Shown: positions 7,964-15,660 of the stretch, in pieces
How positions within the stretch are numbered: the stretch's first letter is position 1
Layout: each line of letters opens with the position of its first letter
The notes under the pieces: model-generated
The model's database searches: none
What the model was told of the DNA's origin: nothing
Seen by the model: only the letters and a program-made list of their open reading frames with translations
Source: Ignavibacteria bacterium UBA961
GTDB lineage: Bacteria > Bacteroidota > Ignavibacteria > Kapaibacteriales > UBA961
DNA: 23,502 nucleotides
Assembly: GCA_002293005.1 (NCBI GenBank)
Contig: DBCJ01000060.1
Span: forward strand, 4,948 to 28,449
Reading direction: 5' to 3'
Made by a program: the position numbers and the translations under genes

Positions 7964-8866
7964 ATGCAAACACACATTGAAATGCAACATTTGATTTTGG
8001 ATTGGTTTTCTCGAGAAGGGAGAGTATTTCCTTGGAGATATGATTCACCCGATCCATATCATGTGCTTATTTCGGAGTATATGTTACAACAAACTCAAAC
8101 ATCCAGAATTGCAGAGCGATTTCCGATATTTCTAGCAAAGTTTCCGAATATCTTATCATTGTCAAATGCAAGCAATCAGGAGATGATTCTTGCTTGGCAA
8201 GGTTTGGGATATAATAATCGTGCGCTTCGACTTCGCGACTGCGCCAAAGCAATAGTGAATGTGCATGAAGGCATGATTCCTGCGGACTATGATGCATTGC
8301 TGAACTTACCTGGTATTGGACCATATACGGCATCGGCAATCATGTCTTTTGCCTATGGATGTAATATCTCGGTGATAGATGTCAATATTCGAAGAATATA
8401 TGCTCGATTGAATGGATATTCGAATCCCGATGAAATGTCAAACAAGTCCATTGAGAGCTTTGCCGAACAGATATATCCAAAAGGCAAATCATCGGAATGG
8501 CATCAGGCATTGATGGATATCGGTGCACAATTTTGTAAAGCAAATCAAGCCAATTGTGAATTGTGTCCAATGCAAGAGCACTGTCTATCAGCTTTCAATG
8601 TACGGATCGAAAAGAAAAAGGTGAGAAGAACCGAGCCATCATATAGAAATATTCCAAATCGGATTTGGCGAGGAAGAGTAATTGAATTCTTAAGACATAC
8701 CAATGAATATCGCAGTGAAAAAGCTGAGCTATTGCGTGGAATCTTGGGAGAACCAATTGATGAAAAAGATCAGAAATGGTTTGAAGACACAATCTCGCCT
8801 GCTCTCATAAAAGATCGTTTGATTCACTATGATTCACATACAAATATCATTTCCATATCTCAATGA
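7964..8866 (+). CDS. mutY: MutY-family adenine glycosylase, short form lacking a recognisable NUDIX domain
   Basis: Base-excision repair enzyme of the HhH-GPD superfamily; MutY removes A mispaired with 8-oxoguanine. Seen in 300 residues: LDWFSREGRVFPWR near the start, catalytic E38 in ISEYMLQQTQT, helix-hairpin-helix LPGIGPYTASAI (115-126) with Y121 as in Geobacillus MutY, catalytic D139 in VIDVNIRR (family usually D-G-N), and a [4Fe-4S] cluster C191-x6-C198-x2-C201-x5-C207. After the cluster only 93 residues remain, with no convincing C-terminal NUDIX-like 8-oxoG-reading domain; standard MutY is about 350 residues. A thymine-mismatch glycosylase (MIG-like) role is possible, but the LQQTQ motif favours MutY. 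The ATG lies 8 bases after the preceding terminator's T-tail, so the leader must be very short; an in-frame ATG at 7982 is an alternative start. The kinase gene follows after 12 bases. Confidence 0.88.
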   Translation: MQTHIEMQHLILDWFSREGRVFPWRYDSPDPYHVLISEYMLQQTQTSRIAERFPIFLAKFPNILSLSNASNQEMILAWQGLGYNNRALRLRDCAKAIVNVHEGMIPADYDALLNLPGIGPYTASAIMSFAYGCNISVIDVNIRRIYARLNGYSNPDEMSNKSIESFAEQIYPKGKSSEWHQALMDIGAQFCKANQANCELCPMQEHCLSAFNVRIEKKKVRRTEPSYRNIPNRIWRGRVIEFLRHTNEYRSEKAELLRGILGEPIDEKDQKWFEDTISPALIKDRLIHYDSHTNIISISQ

Positions 8867-8878
8867 TTGAGGCAAAGA

Positions 8879-9934
8879 ATGTTGTCGAATAAAGGTCCAT
8901 TGGAAAGAACTTTCAGAAGATTATCTCTCTTCATGATTTTTATTTCTGTGATTACAACAGGACTGATCATGTATGTAATCTCAGGAATGGATGGAATTGA
9001 TTTGCTTACTTTGTTTTTAGCATGGTTTACAATTTCAATTGCATGTATTATTCTTGTGAGAATATATGTCCGAAGACAAGTCATTCATCCCATCAATGTG
9101 ATTATTGATTCTATGAATAGTTTTGTCGGTGGTATATCTTCCTCAAGAGTTGACAAACAGTTCAGCAACGCATTTGAGTTAAGGGAATTGGCTGAAGCAT
9201 ATAATACACTCGCCGATAAATCTTCCAAGGATATATCTGAATTAAAGAAATTAGAGCAGGTTCGCAGTCAGTTTTTGGGCAATGTTTCACATGAATTGCG
9301 AACACCAATCTTTTCGATTCAGGGATATTTGGAAACTCTTCTTGATGGCGCACTAGAAGATCCGTCTGTTAGTAGAAAATTTGTGGAAAGATCTCATGCA
9401 AATGCAATTCGATTGAATTTGCTGCTTTCGGACTTGATTGATATATCAAAGATTGAATCCGGCGAAATGCGAATGAGCTATAGATATTTCAATGCGATTG
9501 AAATGATTCATGATGTATTGCATTCACTTGAATTTCAGGCACAACAATATCAAGTGCTTTTGGAAACAAAAATGCCTGAAGAAGAAGTGTCTGTTTATGG
9601 AGACAAAGAAAGATTGTCTCAGGCACTTACAAATCTCGTTGAGAATGCCATGAAGTATAACAAGTCGGGTGGAAAGGTCATTGTTGAATTAAGCATGAAC
9701 ACATCTCAGGTGACCATTTCCGTGAAGGACACCGGAATAGGCATAGCAAAAGAGCATAAGAACAGAATATTTGAGCGTTTTTATCGAGTTGATAAAGATA
9801 GATCAAGGGCAGTCGGTGGAACAGGATTGGGTCTTGCTATTGTTAAGCATATTCTTGAAGCTCATCAAACATCACCCAATGTTGAAAGCATTCCGGGTGA
9901 AGGCACCACGATTTCTTTCACATTGAAAATTTAG
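8879..9934 (+). CDS. Membrane histidine kinase without an extracytoplasmic sensor domain
   Basis: 351 residues. Two hydrophobic helices (about 16-37 and 40-62) are joined by only a few residues (MDGID), so there is no periplasmic sensor domain. A HAMP-like linker follows, then HisKA with phospho-acceptor H138 in VSHELRTPIFSIQGYLETL, and the ATPase domain with N box NLVENAMKYN, G1 DTGIGI, F box IFERFYRVDKD and G2 GGTGLGLAIVKHI. The catalytic core resembles PhoR/BaeS-type kinases. ATG 8879 is chosen over the in-frame TTG at 8867, because GAGG at 8869-8872 sits 6 bases before it. Gap to mutY is 12 bases, so probably co-transcribed. No response regulator is adjacent; the one at the left edge is a possible but unproven partner. 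Confidence 0.93.
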   Translation: MLSNKGPLERTFRRLSLFMIFISVITTGLIMYVISGMDGIDLLTLFLAWFTISIACIILVRIYVRRQVIHPINVIIDSMNSFVGGISSSRVDKQFSNAFELRELAEAYNTLADKSSKDISELKKLEQVRSQFLGNVSHELRTPIFSIQGYLETLLDGALEDPSVSRKFVERSHANAIRLNLLLSDLIDISKIESGEMRMSYRYFNAIEMIHDVLHSLEFQAQQYQVLLETKMPEEEVSVYGDKERLSQALTNLVENAMKYNKSGGKVIVELSMNTSQVTISVKDTGIGIAKEHKNRIFERFYRVDKDRSRAVGGTGLGLAIVKHILEAHQTSPNVESIPGEGTTISFTLKI

Positions 9935-9981
9935 ACCATATTTTGCATATTCACAATGCTCACATCATCATCATTTTTTTG

Positions 9982-9989
9982 TAATTTTG
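9982..9989 (+). promoter_or_regulatory. Candidate -7 box for the acyl-CoA dehydrogenase gene
   Basis: TAATTTTG matches TAnnTTTG and gives a leader of about 28 bases. A second match, TACATTTG at 10007-10014, lies just 9 bases before the ATG at 10024, with TTTG 17 bases upstream of it; that one would give an almost leaderless mRNA. Which is used cannot be told from sequence. Confidence 0.45.
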
Positions 9990-10023
9990 CCATCTAATCA
10001 CCATCCTACATTTGGAATAAATC

Positions 10024-11190
10024 ATGTCACATACAGAAAATTCTTCTTTGAACTTTCACCTTTCCGAAGAGGTACAGGCAATAAAAGATGTTGCGGCTTC
10101 ATTTGCCGACAATGAAATTGCTCCTCATGTGCTTCATTTTGATGAAACGCAGGAATTTCCCCATGAAATATTCAAAAAATTGGGTGAATTGGGATTTCTT
10201 GGAATTCTTGTTCCAACAGAATATGGTGGAAGTGGTCTTGGTTATCAAGAATACTCAGTGATTGTGGAAGAAATTGCCCGTATTTGTCCTGCAATGGCAC
10301 TTGGTGTTGCTGCTCATAATGGACTTTGCACCAATCATATTTTGAAATTCGCCAATGAAGAAGTTAAGCAAAAATATATTCCAAGATTGGCGGCAGGTGA
10401 AACATTGGGCGCATGGGGTTTGACAGAACCTAGTGCAGGAAGTGATGCGGGTGGAACTCGCACAACAGCAGTCAAAGATGGTGATCATTATATTATCAAT
10501 GGATCCAAGAATTTCATCACGCATGGTAATGTTGGTGATATTGCCGTGATAATGGCTGTCACTGATGCATCAAAAGGCAAGCGCGGAATATCAGCATTTG
10601 CCATCGACAAATCGATGCCCGGTTTCTATGCATCCAAGAAAGAAAATAAATTGGGCATGCGATGCAGTGATACTGCTTCATTGACTTTTGACAATGTGCG
10701 CGTTCCTGCAAGTCACTTGATTGGCAATGAAGGCGAAGGTTTTGTGCAGGCATTGCAAATTCTTGATGGTGGAAGAATTTCCATTGCGGCATTATCCGTT
10801 GGTCTTGCGCAAGGTGCATTGAATGCTTCTTTGAAGTATTCTGTGGAGCGTAGGCAATTCAATCAGAGATTGGCAGACATGCAGGCAATTCAATTCAAGT
10901 TGGCCAAAATGGCTATGGATATTGATGCGGCAAGACTCTTGACTTATAAAACAGCATGGATGCGTGATAATGGTCAGAATATCACATTGGCTGCTTCTCA
11001 GGCTAAATTACATGCCAGTGAAATTGCTGTTAGAGTTGCCGAAGAATCCGTACAGATTCATGGCGGATATGGATATATCAAAGAGTATCCGGTTGAAAAA
11101 TATTATCGTGATGTGAAACTACTCACCATTGGTGAAGGAACCAGCGAGGTTCAGAAATTGGTGATAGCAAGACAATTACTTACCGATTAA
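10024..11190 (+). CDS. Acyl-CoA dehydrogenase (short/branched-chain type)
   Basis: FAD-dependent enzyme for the first step of beta-oxidation or of branched-chain acyl-CoA breakdown, passing electrons to electron-transfer flavoprotein. Seen in 388 residues: an N-terminal helical domain; the FAD/substrate signature LTEPSAGSDAGGTRTTA; GSKNFITHGNVGD; the second conserved region RRQFNQRLADMQAIQFKLA; QIHGGYGY; and the catalytic base E371 in IGEGTSEVQK, placed as in medium- and short-chain enzymes. Length is normal. It is a single-gene unit with its own promoter box(es) upstream and a strong terminator just after the stop. Substrate chain length cannot be decided from sequence alone. With paaB at the right edge it suggests CoA-ester catabolism in this organism. 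Confidence 0.96.
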   Translation: MSHTENSSLNFHLSEEVQAIKDVAASFADNEIAPHVLHFDETQEFPHEIFKKLGELGFLGILVPTEYGGSGLGYQEYSVIVEEIARICPAMALGVAAHNGLCTNHILKFANEEVKQKYIPRLAAGETLGAWGLTEPSAGSDAGGTRTTAVKDGDHYIINGSKNFITHGNVGDIAVIMAVTDASKGKRGISAFAIDKSMPGFYASKKENKLGMRCSDTASLTFDNVRVPASHLIGNEGEGFVQALQILDGGRISIAALSVGLAQGALNASLKYSVERRQFNQRLADMQAIQFKLAKMAMDIDAARLLTYKTAWMRDNGQNITLAASQAKLHASEIAVRVAEESVQIHGGYGYIKEYPVEKYYRDVKLLTIGEGTSEVQKLVIARQLLTD

Positions 11191-11196
11191 AGCAAA

Positions 11197-11227
11197 AAGA
11201 GGCATCCAATGGATGCCTCTTTTTTTT
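11197..11227. terminator. Bidirectional terminator between acyl-CoA dehydrogenase and the minus-strand cluster
   Basis: Stem AAGAGGCATCC with GGATGCCTCTT (11 perfect pairs, AAT loop), followed on the plus strand by a run of T and preceded by AAAAA, which gives TTTTT on the minus strand. It serves the gene ending at 11190 and, on the other strand, the one whose stop codon is at 11226-11228, overlapping the tract. Confidence 0.88.
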
Positions 11228-11648
11228 ACCAGTTCCTTGAGACGAAGTCCAAGTATTCTTGATACAATTTCTCATAATGAGGTCCAATGATTTCTATGGT
11301 GCCTGTTATATAACACCCTGAAGAAACTGTTACAAAACGAATGGTGAGAGATTTTTCGTCATGGGTGGTAAAATGAGCCCCCAATTTTCCATAGTAACAT
11401 TCTTGAACCATGGACACTGCCATTCTTCTTGCATCTTGGAAGCTGCTGAATATATCATTCAATGTAACCTGATAATTAATCATGCTTCTTGTATAATCTT
11501 CAGATTTTCTGGCTTCGCCTCTGTCATTCTTGTTTAGAAGCTTTCCCAATGGATAGAGTGAATCATAGAGATCGACTTCATACCCTCGTATATCATCAGT
11601 TGCTTCAATCCAACTCGCCGTAACTGCAATTATTTCATCAAAATTCAT
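11226..11648 (-). CDS. Unknown protein, last gene of the four-gene accessory cluster
   Basis: A 140-residue protein that I do not recognise. The N-terminal half looks helical and charged (KLLNKNDRGEARKSEDYTRS); the C-terminal half looks beta-rich (SLTIRFVTVSSGCYITGTIEI). There is no signal peptide or membrane helix. The start is taken at ATG 11648 because GAGGG sits 4 bases before it; a TTG at 11666 is the only longer option. It follows the winged-helix-like gene by 41 bases and ends within the bidirectional terminator, so it is the last gene of the minus-strand run. Function unknown. Confidence 0.72.
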   Translation of the reverse strand: MNFDEIIAVTASWIEATDDIRGYEVDLYDSLYPLGKLLNKNDRGEARKSEDYTRSMINYQVTLNDIFSSFQDARRMAVSMVQECYYGKLGAHFTTHDEKSLTIRFVTVSSGCYITGTIEIIGPHYEKLYQEYLDFVSRNW

Positions 11649-11689
11649 TTTGCCCTCATCGAACAATGTAAAAAATATTATTATTTCCC

Positions 11690-12055
11690 CTATTGATTAA
11701 AATCATCATCATGTAAAAAGTCAGGAAGATCGATATCGTCCAATGAGCCTGATTCAATTTTTTCTATGATGTCTTGTTCTGCTTTTCTGATTTCCAAAGC
11801 CGCTTGAAATCCCTCATCAGTTACCATGTATACAGGATATTTTGCGGGTTTGTCTCGCAATTGATCATGACCTTCTTTTTCTGTCAAGATGATATAATTC
11901 TTTTTCTGTAATCCATAAACTGCAAGCTTTGCATCAACCGGATTTGAGATGATTCTTTTGAGTGTACTCTCAAATGGATATACCGCCACAGTTGACCCCA
12001 AACCTTTTGTTTGACTGATCAATGCGAATAATACTGATTTTTCAAAGTTGTCCAT
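11690..12055 (-). CDS. Small winged-helix-like protein, probable DNA-binding
   Basis: A 121-residue protein with an N-terminal helical part (MDNFEKSVLFALISQTKGLG), then a layout that suggests a winged helix: helix (STLKRIISNPVDAKLAVYGL), a strand-wing-strand unit (NYIILTEKEG ... YPVYMVTDEGFQ), a helix (AALEIRKAEQDIIEKI) and a very acidic tail (DDIDLPDFLHDDD). The 'L..K.YI.LTE.G' pattern is common in winged-helix regulators, but no family is identified. GGGGG lies 9 bases before the ATG. The gap to the upstream duplicated-HTH gene is 52 bases. Probably a regulator or DNA-binding partner within the cluster; this is inference. Confidence 0.72.
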   Translation of the reverse strand: MDNFEKSVLFALISQTKGLGSTVAVYPFESTLKRIISNPVDAKLAVYGLQKKNYIILTEKEGHDQLRDKPAKYPVYMVTDEGFQAALEIRKAEQDIIEKIESGSLDDIDLPDFLHDDDFNQ

Positions 12056-12107
12056 TTGTTTTACCCCCTGATATGTAATTGAAAAATACGCTGTTGTTTA
12101 TCATGTA

Positions 12108-12803
12108 TCATGCTTTGTTTTTTTTCTTTGATAATTGTTCTTGTTCAATAATATTAATAACAGCATTAGATGCTTCACCTTGCAAGTGAAAGACTTTATT
12201 TCCAATCAAAACCGTGATTTTTCTTGATTTTGGAATTTCTTCTTTCTCTTTGAGCATATTGGCATACTCTTGAATCTTTTGTCTTGCACTCTTAAATAAG
12301 ATGACCTTTCCATCATCATACTTCCAATCTTTATTCAGCTTCAGATAATTAGTGAATGAAACCGGCTTATTTGAACTGATATCACGCAAAGCATAAATCT
12401 TTTGAACGCTCAAGTTCATTTCCACGGCGATTTCCTGTACGGAAAATTCCAGATTATTGATATTGAAATCTTTGGGCTCATAGGATATTCCCAATTGACG
12501 TCTTGCCAATGATTTTGCGCCACGATCTGAACTCATTCGATGTTGATATTTGCGATATGCCTTTCTCTCCTTGAGTTTGATAATGGAAGATTCATTAAAT
12601 ACTACCTCTGATCCATTCCATTCCCAGTCTTCTCCTTCTATCAATATCGGATCAAATTCATAAGTTCTTGGTTCCTCATTCTCATTTTTGGTTGATACTC
12701 TTACTTTCTGACCTTTCCGAAATTGCAATAAACGAGGTGCTGAAAGATTAAACATCTCGCATACTTCTTTTGAAGTATATGTTTTCTTAATCATATTGAT
12801 CAT
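12108..12803 (-). CDS. Protein with two duplicated helix-turn-helix units
   Basis: 231 residues built from an internal duplication. Unit 1 opens YTSKEVCEMFNLSAPRL (from residue 9) and closes with EGEDWEWNGSEVVF (56-69); unit 2 opens FSVQEIAVEMNLSVQKI (from 120) and closes LNKDWKYDDGKVILF (156-170). Each therefore has a MerR/excisionase-like helix-turn-helix followed by a 'DW....G.V.F' beta hairpin and a helix. A strongly basic linker (about 79-103, many Arg/Lys) joins them, and a short beta-rich C-terminal part (RKITVLIGNKVFHLQG) ends the protein. It overlaps the 298-residue gene by ATGA and is thus coupled to it. The coding sequence is AT-rich: 60-base blocks at 12121 and 12181 contain only 15 and 18 G+C, against 23 at 10081. 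Likely DNA-binding; the role is unknown. In-frame ATG at 12794 is an alternative start. Confidence 0.78.
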   Translation of the reverse strand: MINMIKKTYTSKEVCEMFNLSAPRLLQFRKGQKVRVSTKNENEEPRTYEFDPILIEGEDWEWNGSEVVFNESSIIKLKERKAYRKYQHRMSSDRGAKSLARRQLGISYEPKDFNINNLEFSVQEIAVEMNLSVQKIYALRDISSNKPVSFTNYLKLNKDWKYDDGKVILFKSARQKIQEYANMLKEKEEIPKSRKITVLIGNKVFHLQGEASNAVINIIEQEQLSKKKNKA

Positions 12804-13696
12804 ACATAAATATTATACAAATTAGAATTATTCATTCTTCGAAACATGTGCTCCAATCTGTGAAATCTCATTTCTCCGTCCGGCTTATAACGAGGGAATA
12901 ATTCCGGATTTCTTCGTACTTGTTGCCAAAGAATACGAGTGCTTTCAGACCAACCTCTTCCATCAATTTCGCGTATTGTCTTAACTATTGAAATCGGCTC
13001 CTGAGGAATCACTACACCATAGTAGGAGATGATTCTATATTCATTATCATAATAATGCGAAAGACCATCATGAATATATATTTCGCAACTAAGCGAAGTT
13101 AAAACATGTTGAATCCAATGTCCACTGGAGTTTCCTCCACCAAAGCCATGACCATAGCGTACATGAATGATATGGCTTACTTTGGCCCTCATAGGAATCA
13201 TTAATTCTGAACAGATTTGTTCATTACAACAAAATGCATAAAGCACAGGTTTTGTAATTGATCCGAATTCCGAACTTTCTATTGTTACATTAAAAAAGAA
13301 AACACGGTTAAAAAAATGTGCATTCTTTTCAGTCAATTGATAATCCGGGTATGAATCAAAGTCAATTTGTCCAAAATCTGCAATGTCTGATAAAGTTACT
13401 TTGGATCTACCATCATCATGAACAATTGGATCTGCTCCATCAAAGAGAATCTTCTCAAATATTTCATTGTATAGGCCATAATCAGTAAAGAGAAAGATAT
13501 CCGGTTCAATCGGATCCTCACCATTCACCGGTGGATTATTCAATAGAAAGGCATTATTCAAGTAGAACAAAGGCCGAAAGTCTGTTCCGGCTGATGGATA
13601 CCATGCTATTCGTGCATGATGAGTAAGACCGGAAACAAAAGCCGTGTAATATGCACTCCGTCCATTGTCAAGTAATGCTAAAAACTGCGTAGACAT
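12800..13696 (-). CDS. Unknown 298-residue protein, first gene of the accessory cluster
   Basis: No signal peptide or membrane helix. Notable parts: an N-terminal LLDNGRSAYYTAFVSG followed by RIAWYPSAGTDFRPLFYL (residues 29-46); an FLFTDYGLY segment near residue 68; a Cys group FCCNEQIC in the middle; and a glycine/histidine-rich loop RYGHGFGGGNSSGHW. The 'AWYPSAG.DFR.L' motif gives me an impression of relatives among uncharacterised Bacteroidota proteins, but I cannot name a family with certainty. The Gly/His loop and His/Asp content could form a metal or nucleotide site; this is only inference. It has its own promoter box (13792-13799) and a GGGGG ribosome-binding-like tract 8 bases before the ATG. 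It ends in an ATGA overlap with the duplicated-HTH gene. Confidence 0.78.
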   Translation of the reverse strand: MSTQFLALLDNGRSAYYTAFVSGLTHHARIAWYPSAGTDFRPLFYLNNAFLLNNPPVNGEDPIEPDIFLFTDYGLYNEIFEKILFDGADPIVHDDGRSKVTLSDIADFGQIDFDSYPDYQLTEKNAHFFNRVFFFNVTIESSEFGSITKPVLYAFCCNEQICSELMIPMRAKVSHIIHVRYGHGFGGGNSSGHWIQHVLTSLSCEIYIHDGLSHYYDNEYRIISYYGVVIPQEPISIVKTIREIDGRGWSESTRILWQQVRRNPELFPRYKPDGEMRFHRLEHMFRRMNNSNLYNIYV

Positions 13697-13791
13697 GCGC
13701 TAACCCCCAAATAATAAAAAATAAGAAACCCTGATTTTGTAATTGCTCTTATGCAAACAGCATATTAATTGCACGGCAATGATTAACGATG

Positions 13792-13799
13792 CAAAAGTA
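13792..13799 (-). promoter_or_regulatory. Probable -7 promoter box for the four-gene cluster
   Basis: The minus strand reads TACTTTTG, an exact TAnnTTTG match inside the very AT-rich spacer 13697-13830, with a leader of about 90 bases before the ATG at 13696. It separates the four-gene cluster from the SNF2 pair as an independent transcription unit. No TTTG was found at -33, but the region upstream is nearly all A/T. Confidence 0.45.
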
Positions 13800-13830
13800 A
13801 TAAAATTTTAACTAAATATAATTTAATTAA

Positions 13831-15660
13831 TTATTCAATAAAAAAACCCAAATCCCCCAGTCTTGCCTTAACTCTGTTTAGGTCGGCTTTGTTGATGATG
13901 ATTCTGAATCCTTCTGCCCTTTTTGTTAACAATTTCAATTCAGGATCTATTGCAAACAGTCTTGTCAGGTCAGGATGGTCCTTCAACTTAAACACTATAG
14001 AAGTAGGTTCAGGAATCAAGGCATTTGATTTGTCGATTAAATCATGGAAAAATTGTTCCCAATTATCGGGTAATTCATTTCCGATGAGACTTCGGAATTG
14101 TGTGATCTTATTTTGAATGTCTTTTACGGTACGGCATCCTTTAGTGAAGACTGTAGGATCCACTTGAAAGAACTGTCCTCCAACTCTCATTGCATACTGG
14201 GAAATAGCCAATTGTCTGTGGGCAGCATTTCCTCTGACTGTAATGATCAATCTCTCCTGATCAAGGAGAAATGGGTCATCTTGGGTTTCAGGGATATTGA
14301 TGACTTCCTCGTCTTGTTTTCCGAGGAGTATGAGTCCTATATCCGTGATTTTTGCGTGAATAATGCAATCCCAAGGTGATAAATACTTGAGTCCTTTAAG
14401 TTGATAGTGATGATTGTTGGGAATGATGGAGAGAAAATCAAGTATGCCCAATGAACCCAATAATCCCAAAATTCCTCTAATGATAGATGGATAAATGGCT
14501 TCTCTATAAGTCATCGGATCTATTGGAGGCTTGTCATAGGTTGACAAGTTTATAAATCCGGCATCTTCTCGTGATGGAAGTTCAGGATACAATGGTGGCA
14601 GAATCTCATGAATCATGATTGCATCTATCAATGATTCTATATCAATCCAAGAACCCTTTGTACAGAATTCCAGAAGTTGGGGGATTCCGGCACAAATTGC
14701 AGATACATTGTTTTTAACATCATTGTCATATACAAAATGAAGTACATAATCTTTTATTGGTAGATTATGTTTGACCAACATTTCGAAATAAACTCGAATG
14801 ATGTCCATTCCGCTTGATTTGTAGAGTGCCTCAGAAGACGGACCATGCAGTATCATCCATATGAGTGGATTTGTTGAAATGGTGTCGAATTCTCTATTGT
14901 CAGGATACAATTCCGGAAGTGAAAACATGGAAATCAGAGATTTTGTTTTCTTTCTTTGCAAAGAGCCCGGAAAAGTACACTCTTCTATATAAAAGTCTTG
15001 TTGAACTCTTGGAATCAGATCGCGAATTATCTCCGGTAATCTATGTTGAGATTCATATAAATGCCAACCTCCTTTCGGTGGAACAGGAAATTCCTCAGTA
15101 GATTTTGGATACTTTGAAATAGGTGATTCCATGACCTCACGGAATGCATTGCGCAGAAGCGGTGGAAGATAGAACCACACATTTTGGAAACGACTTACTT
15201 TGGAAGTTTGAACTCTTCTCATAATCGGTGGAGTTAATTCATCCAGAGCGAGAAGTGCATATTCCTGTTTTGGAAATGCCATGGATGGAAGAACAGAATC
15301 TTCAGAGTATTGAATTTTTTCAATTTCCGTGATTTGTTGAGCAGAACTTTTTACAGCATGACAAGGACCGCGCCATACCACATACTGCAATGTCTCAAAT
15401 ACAGGATCGTGTAAATAATCAATGAGTGTAGAAGCCAAGTCATCATGCTTGACAATCGTTGCATAGAGATTAGCAATGATGATCTTCTCGGGTATATCTG
15501 ATGAGCGTGCAATATCTTTGAATTCTTTCAGCGCCTTATGGGATGAATGAATCAAGACCTGTCCACGGAGATATTCTGAATATGCCAAAGACAGTTCAGC
15601 ATGCGTATAAAAGTCGCAGATTTCCTGTACCAATGCTGACAAATCATCGTGAATGATCAT
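13831..15660 (-). CDS. Unknown partner protein of the SNF2 helicase, possible helicase-associated C-terminal domain
   Basis: 609 residues. ATG 15660 is chosen over GTG 15675 because AAGGAG sits 6 bases before it, one of the few true Shine-Dalgarno sequences in the window. The gene overlaps the end of the helicase gene by 17 bases, so the two are co-translated. Most of the protein is unrecognised, helix-rich and soluble. The last 170 residues or so (from about LLDQERLIITVRG, through VDPTVFTKGCRTVKDIQNKI, LPDNWEQFFHDLI and IVFKLKDHPDLTRLF, to VKARLGDLGFF) recall by eye the helicase-associated domain that accompanies XPB-type helicases (Helicase_C_3-like); this is a hypothesis. The overlap and pairing suggest an accessory subunit or substrate adaptor of the SNF2 motor. 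Confidence 0.82.
   Translation of the reverse strand: MIIHDDLSALVQEICDFYTHAELSLAYSEYLRGQVLIHSSHKALKEFKDIARSSDIPEKIIIANLYATIVKHDDLASTLIDYLHDPVFETLQYVVWRGPCHAVKSSAQQITEIEKIQYSEDSVLPSMAFPKQEYALLALDELTPPIMRRVQTSKVSRFQNVWFYLPPLLRNAFREVMESPISKYPKSTEEFPVPPKGGWHLYESQHRLPEIIRDLIPRVQQDFYIEECTFPGSLQRKKTKSLISMFSLPELYPDNREFDTISTNPLIWMILHGPSSEALYKSSGMDIIRVYFEMLVKHNLPIKDYVLHFVYDNDVKNNVSAICAGIPQLLEFCTKGSWIDIESLIDAIMIHEILPPLYPELPSREDAGFINLSTYDKPPIDPMTYREAIYPSIIRGILGLLGSLGILDFLSIIPNNHHYQLKGLKYLSPWDCIIHAKITDIGLILLGKQDEEVINIPETQDDPFLLDQERLIITVRGNAAHRQLAISQYAMRVGGQFFQVDPTVFTKGCRTVKDIQNKITQFRSLIGNELPDNWEQFFHDLIDKSNALIPEPTSIVFKLKDHPDLTRLFAIDPELKLLTKRAEGFRIIINKADLNRVKARLGDLGFFIE

Noticed and set aside
9963..9973. 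Short ATC/TCA triplet repeat upstream of the acyl-CoA dehydrogenase gene
   Set aside because: Only three to four copies; no evidence for a satellite or functional repeat.
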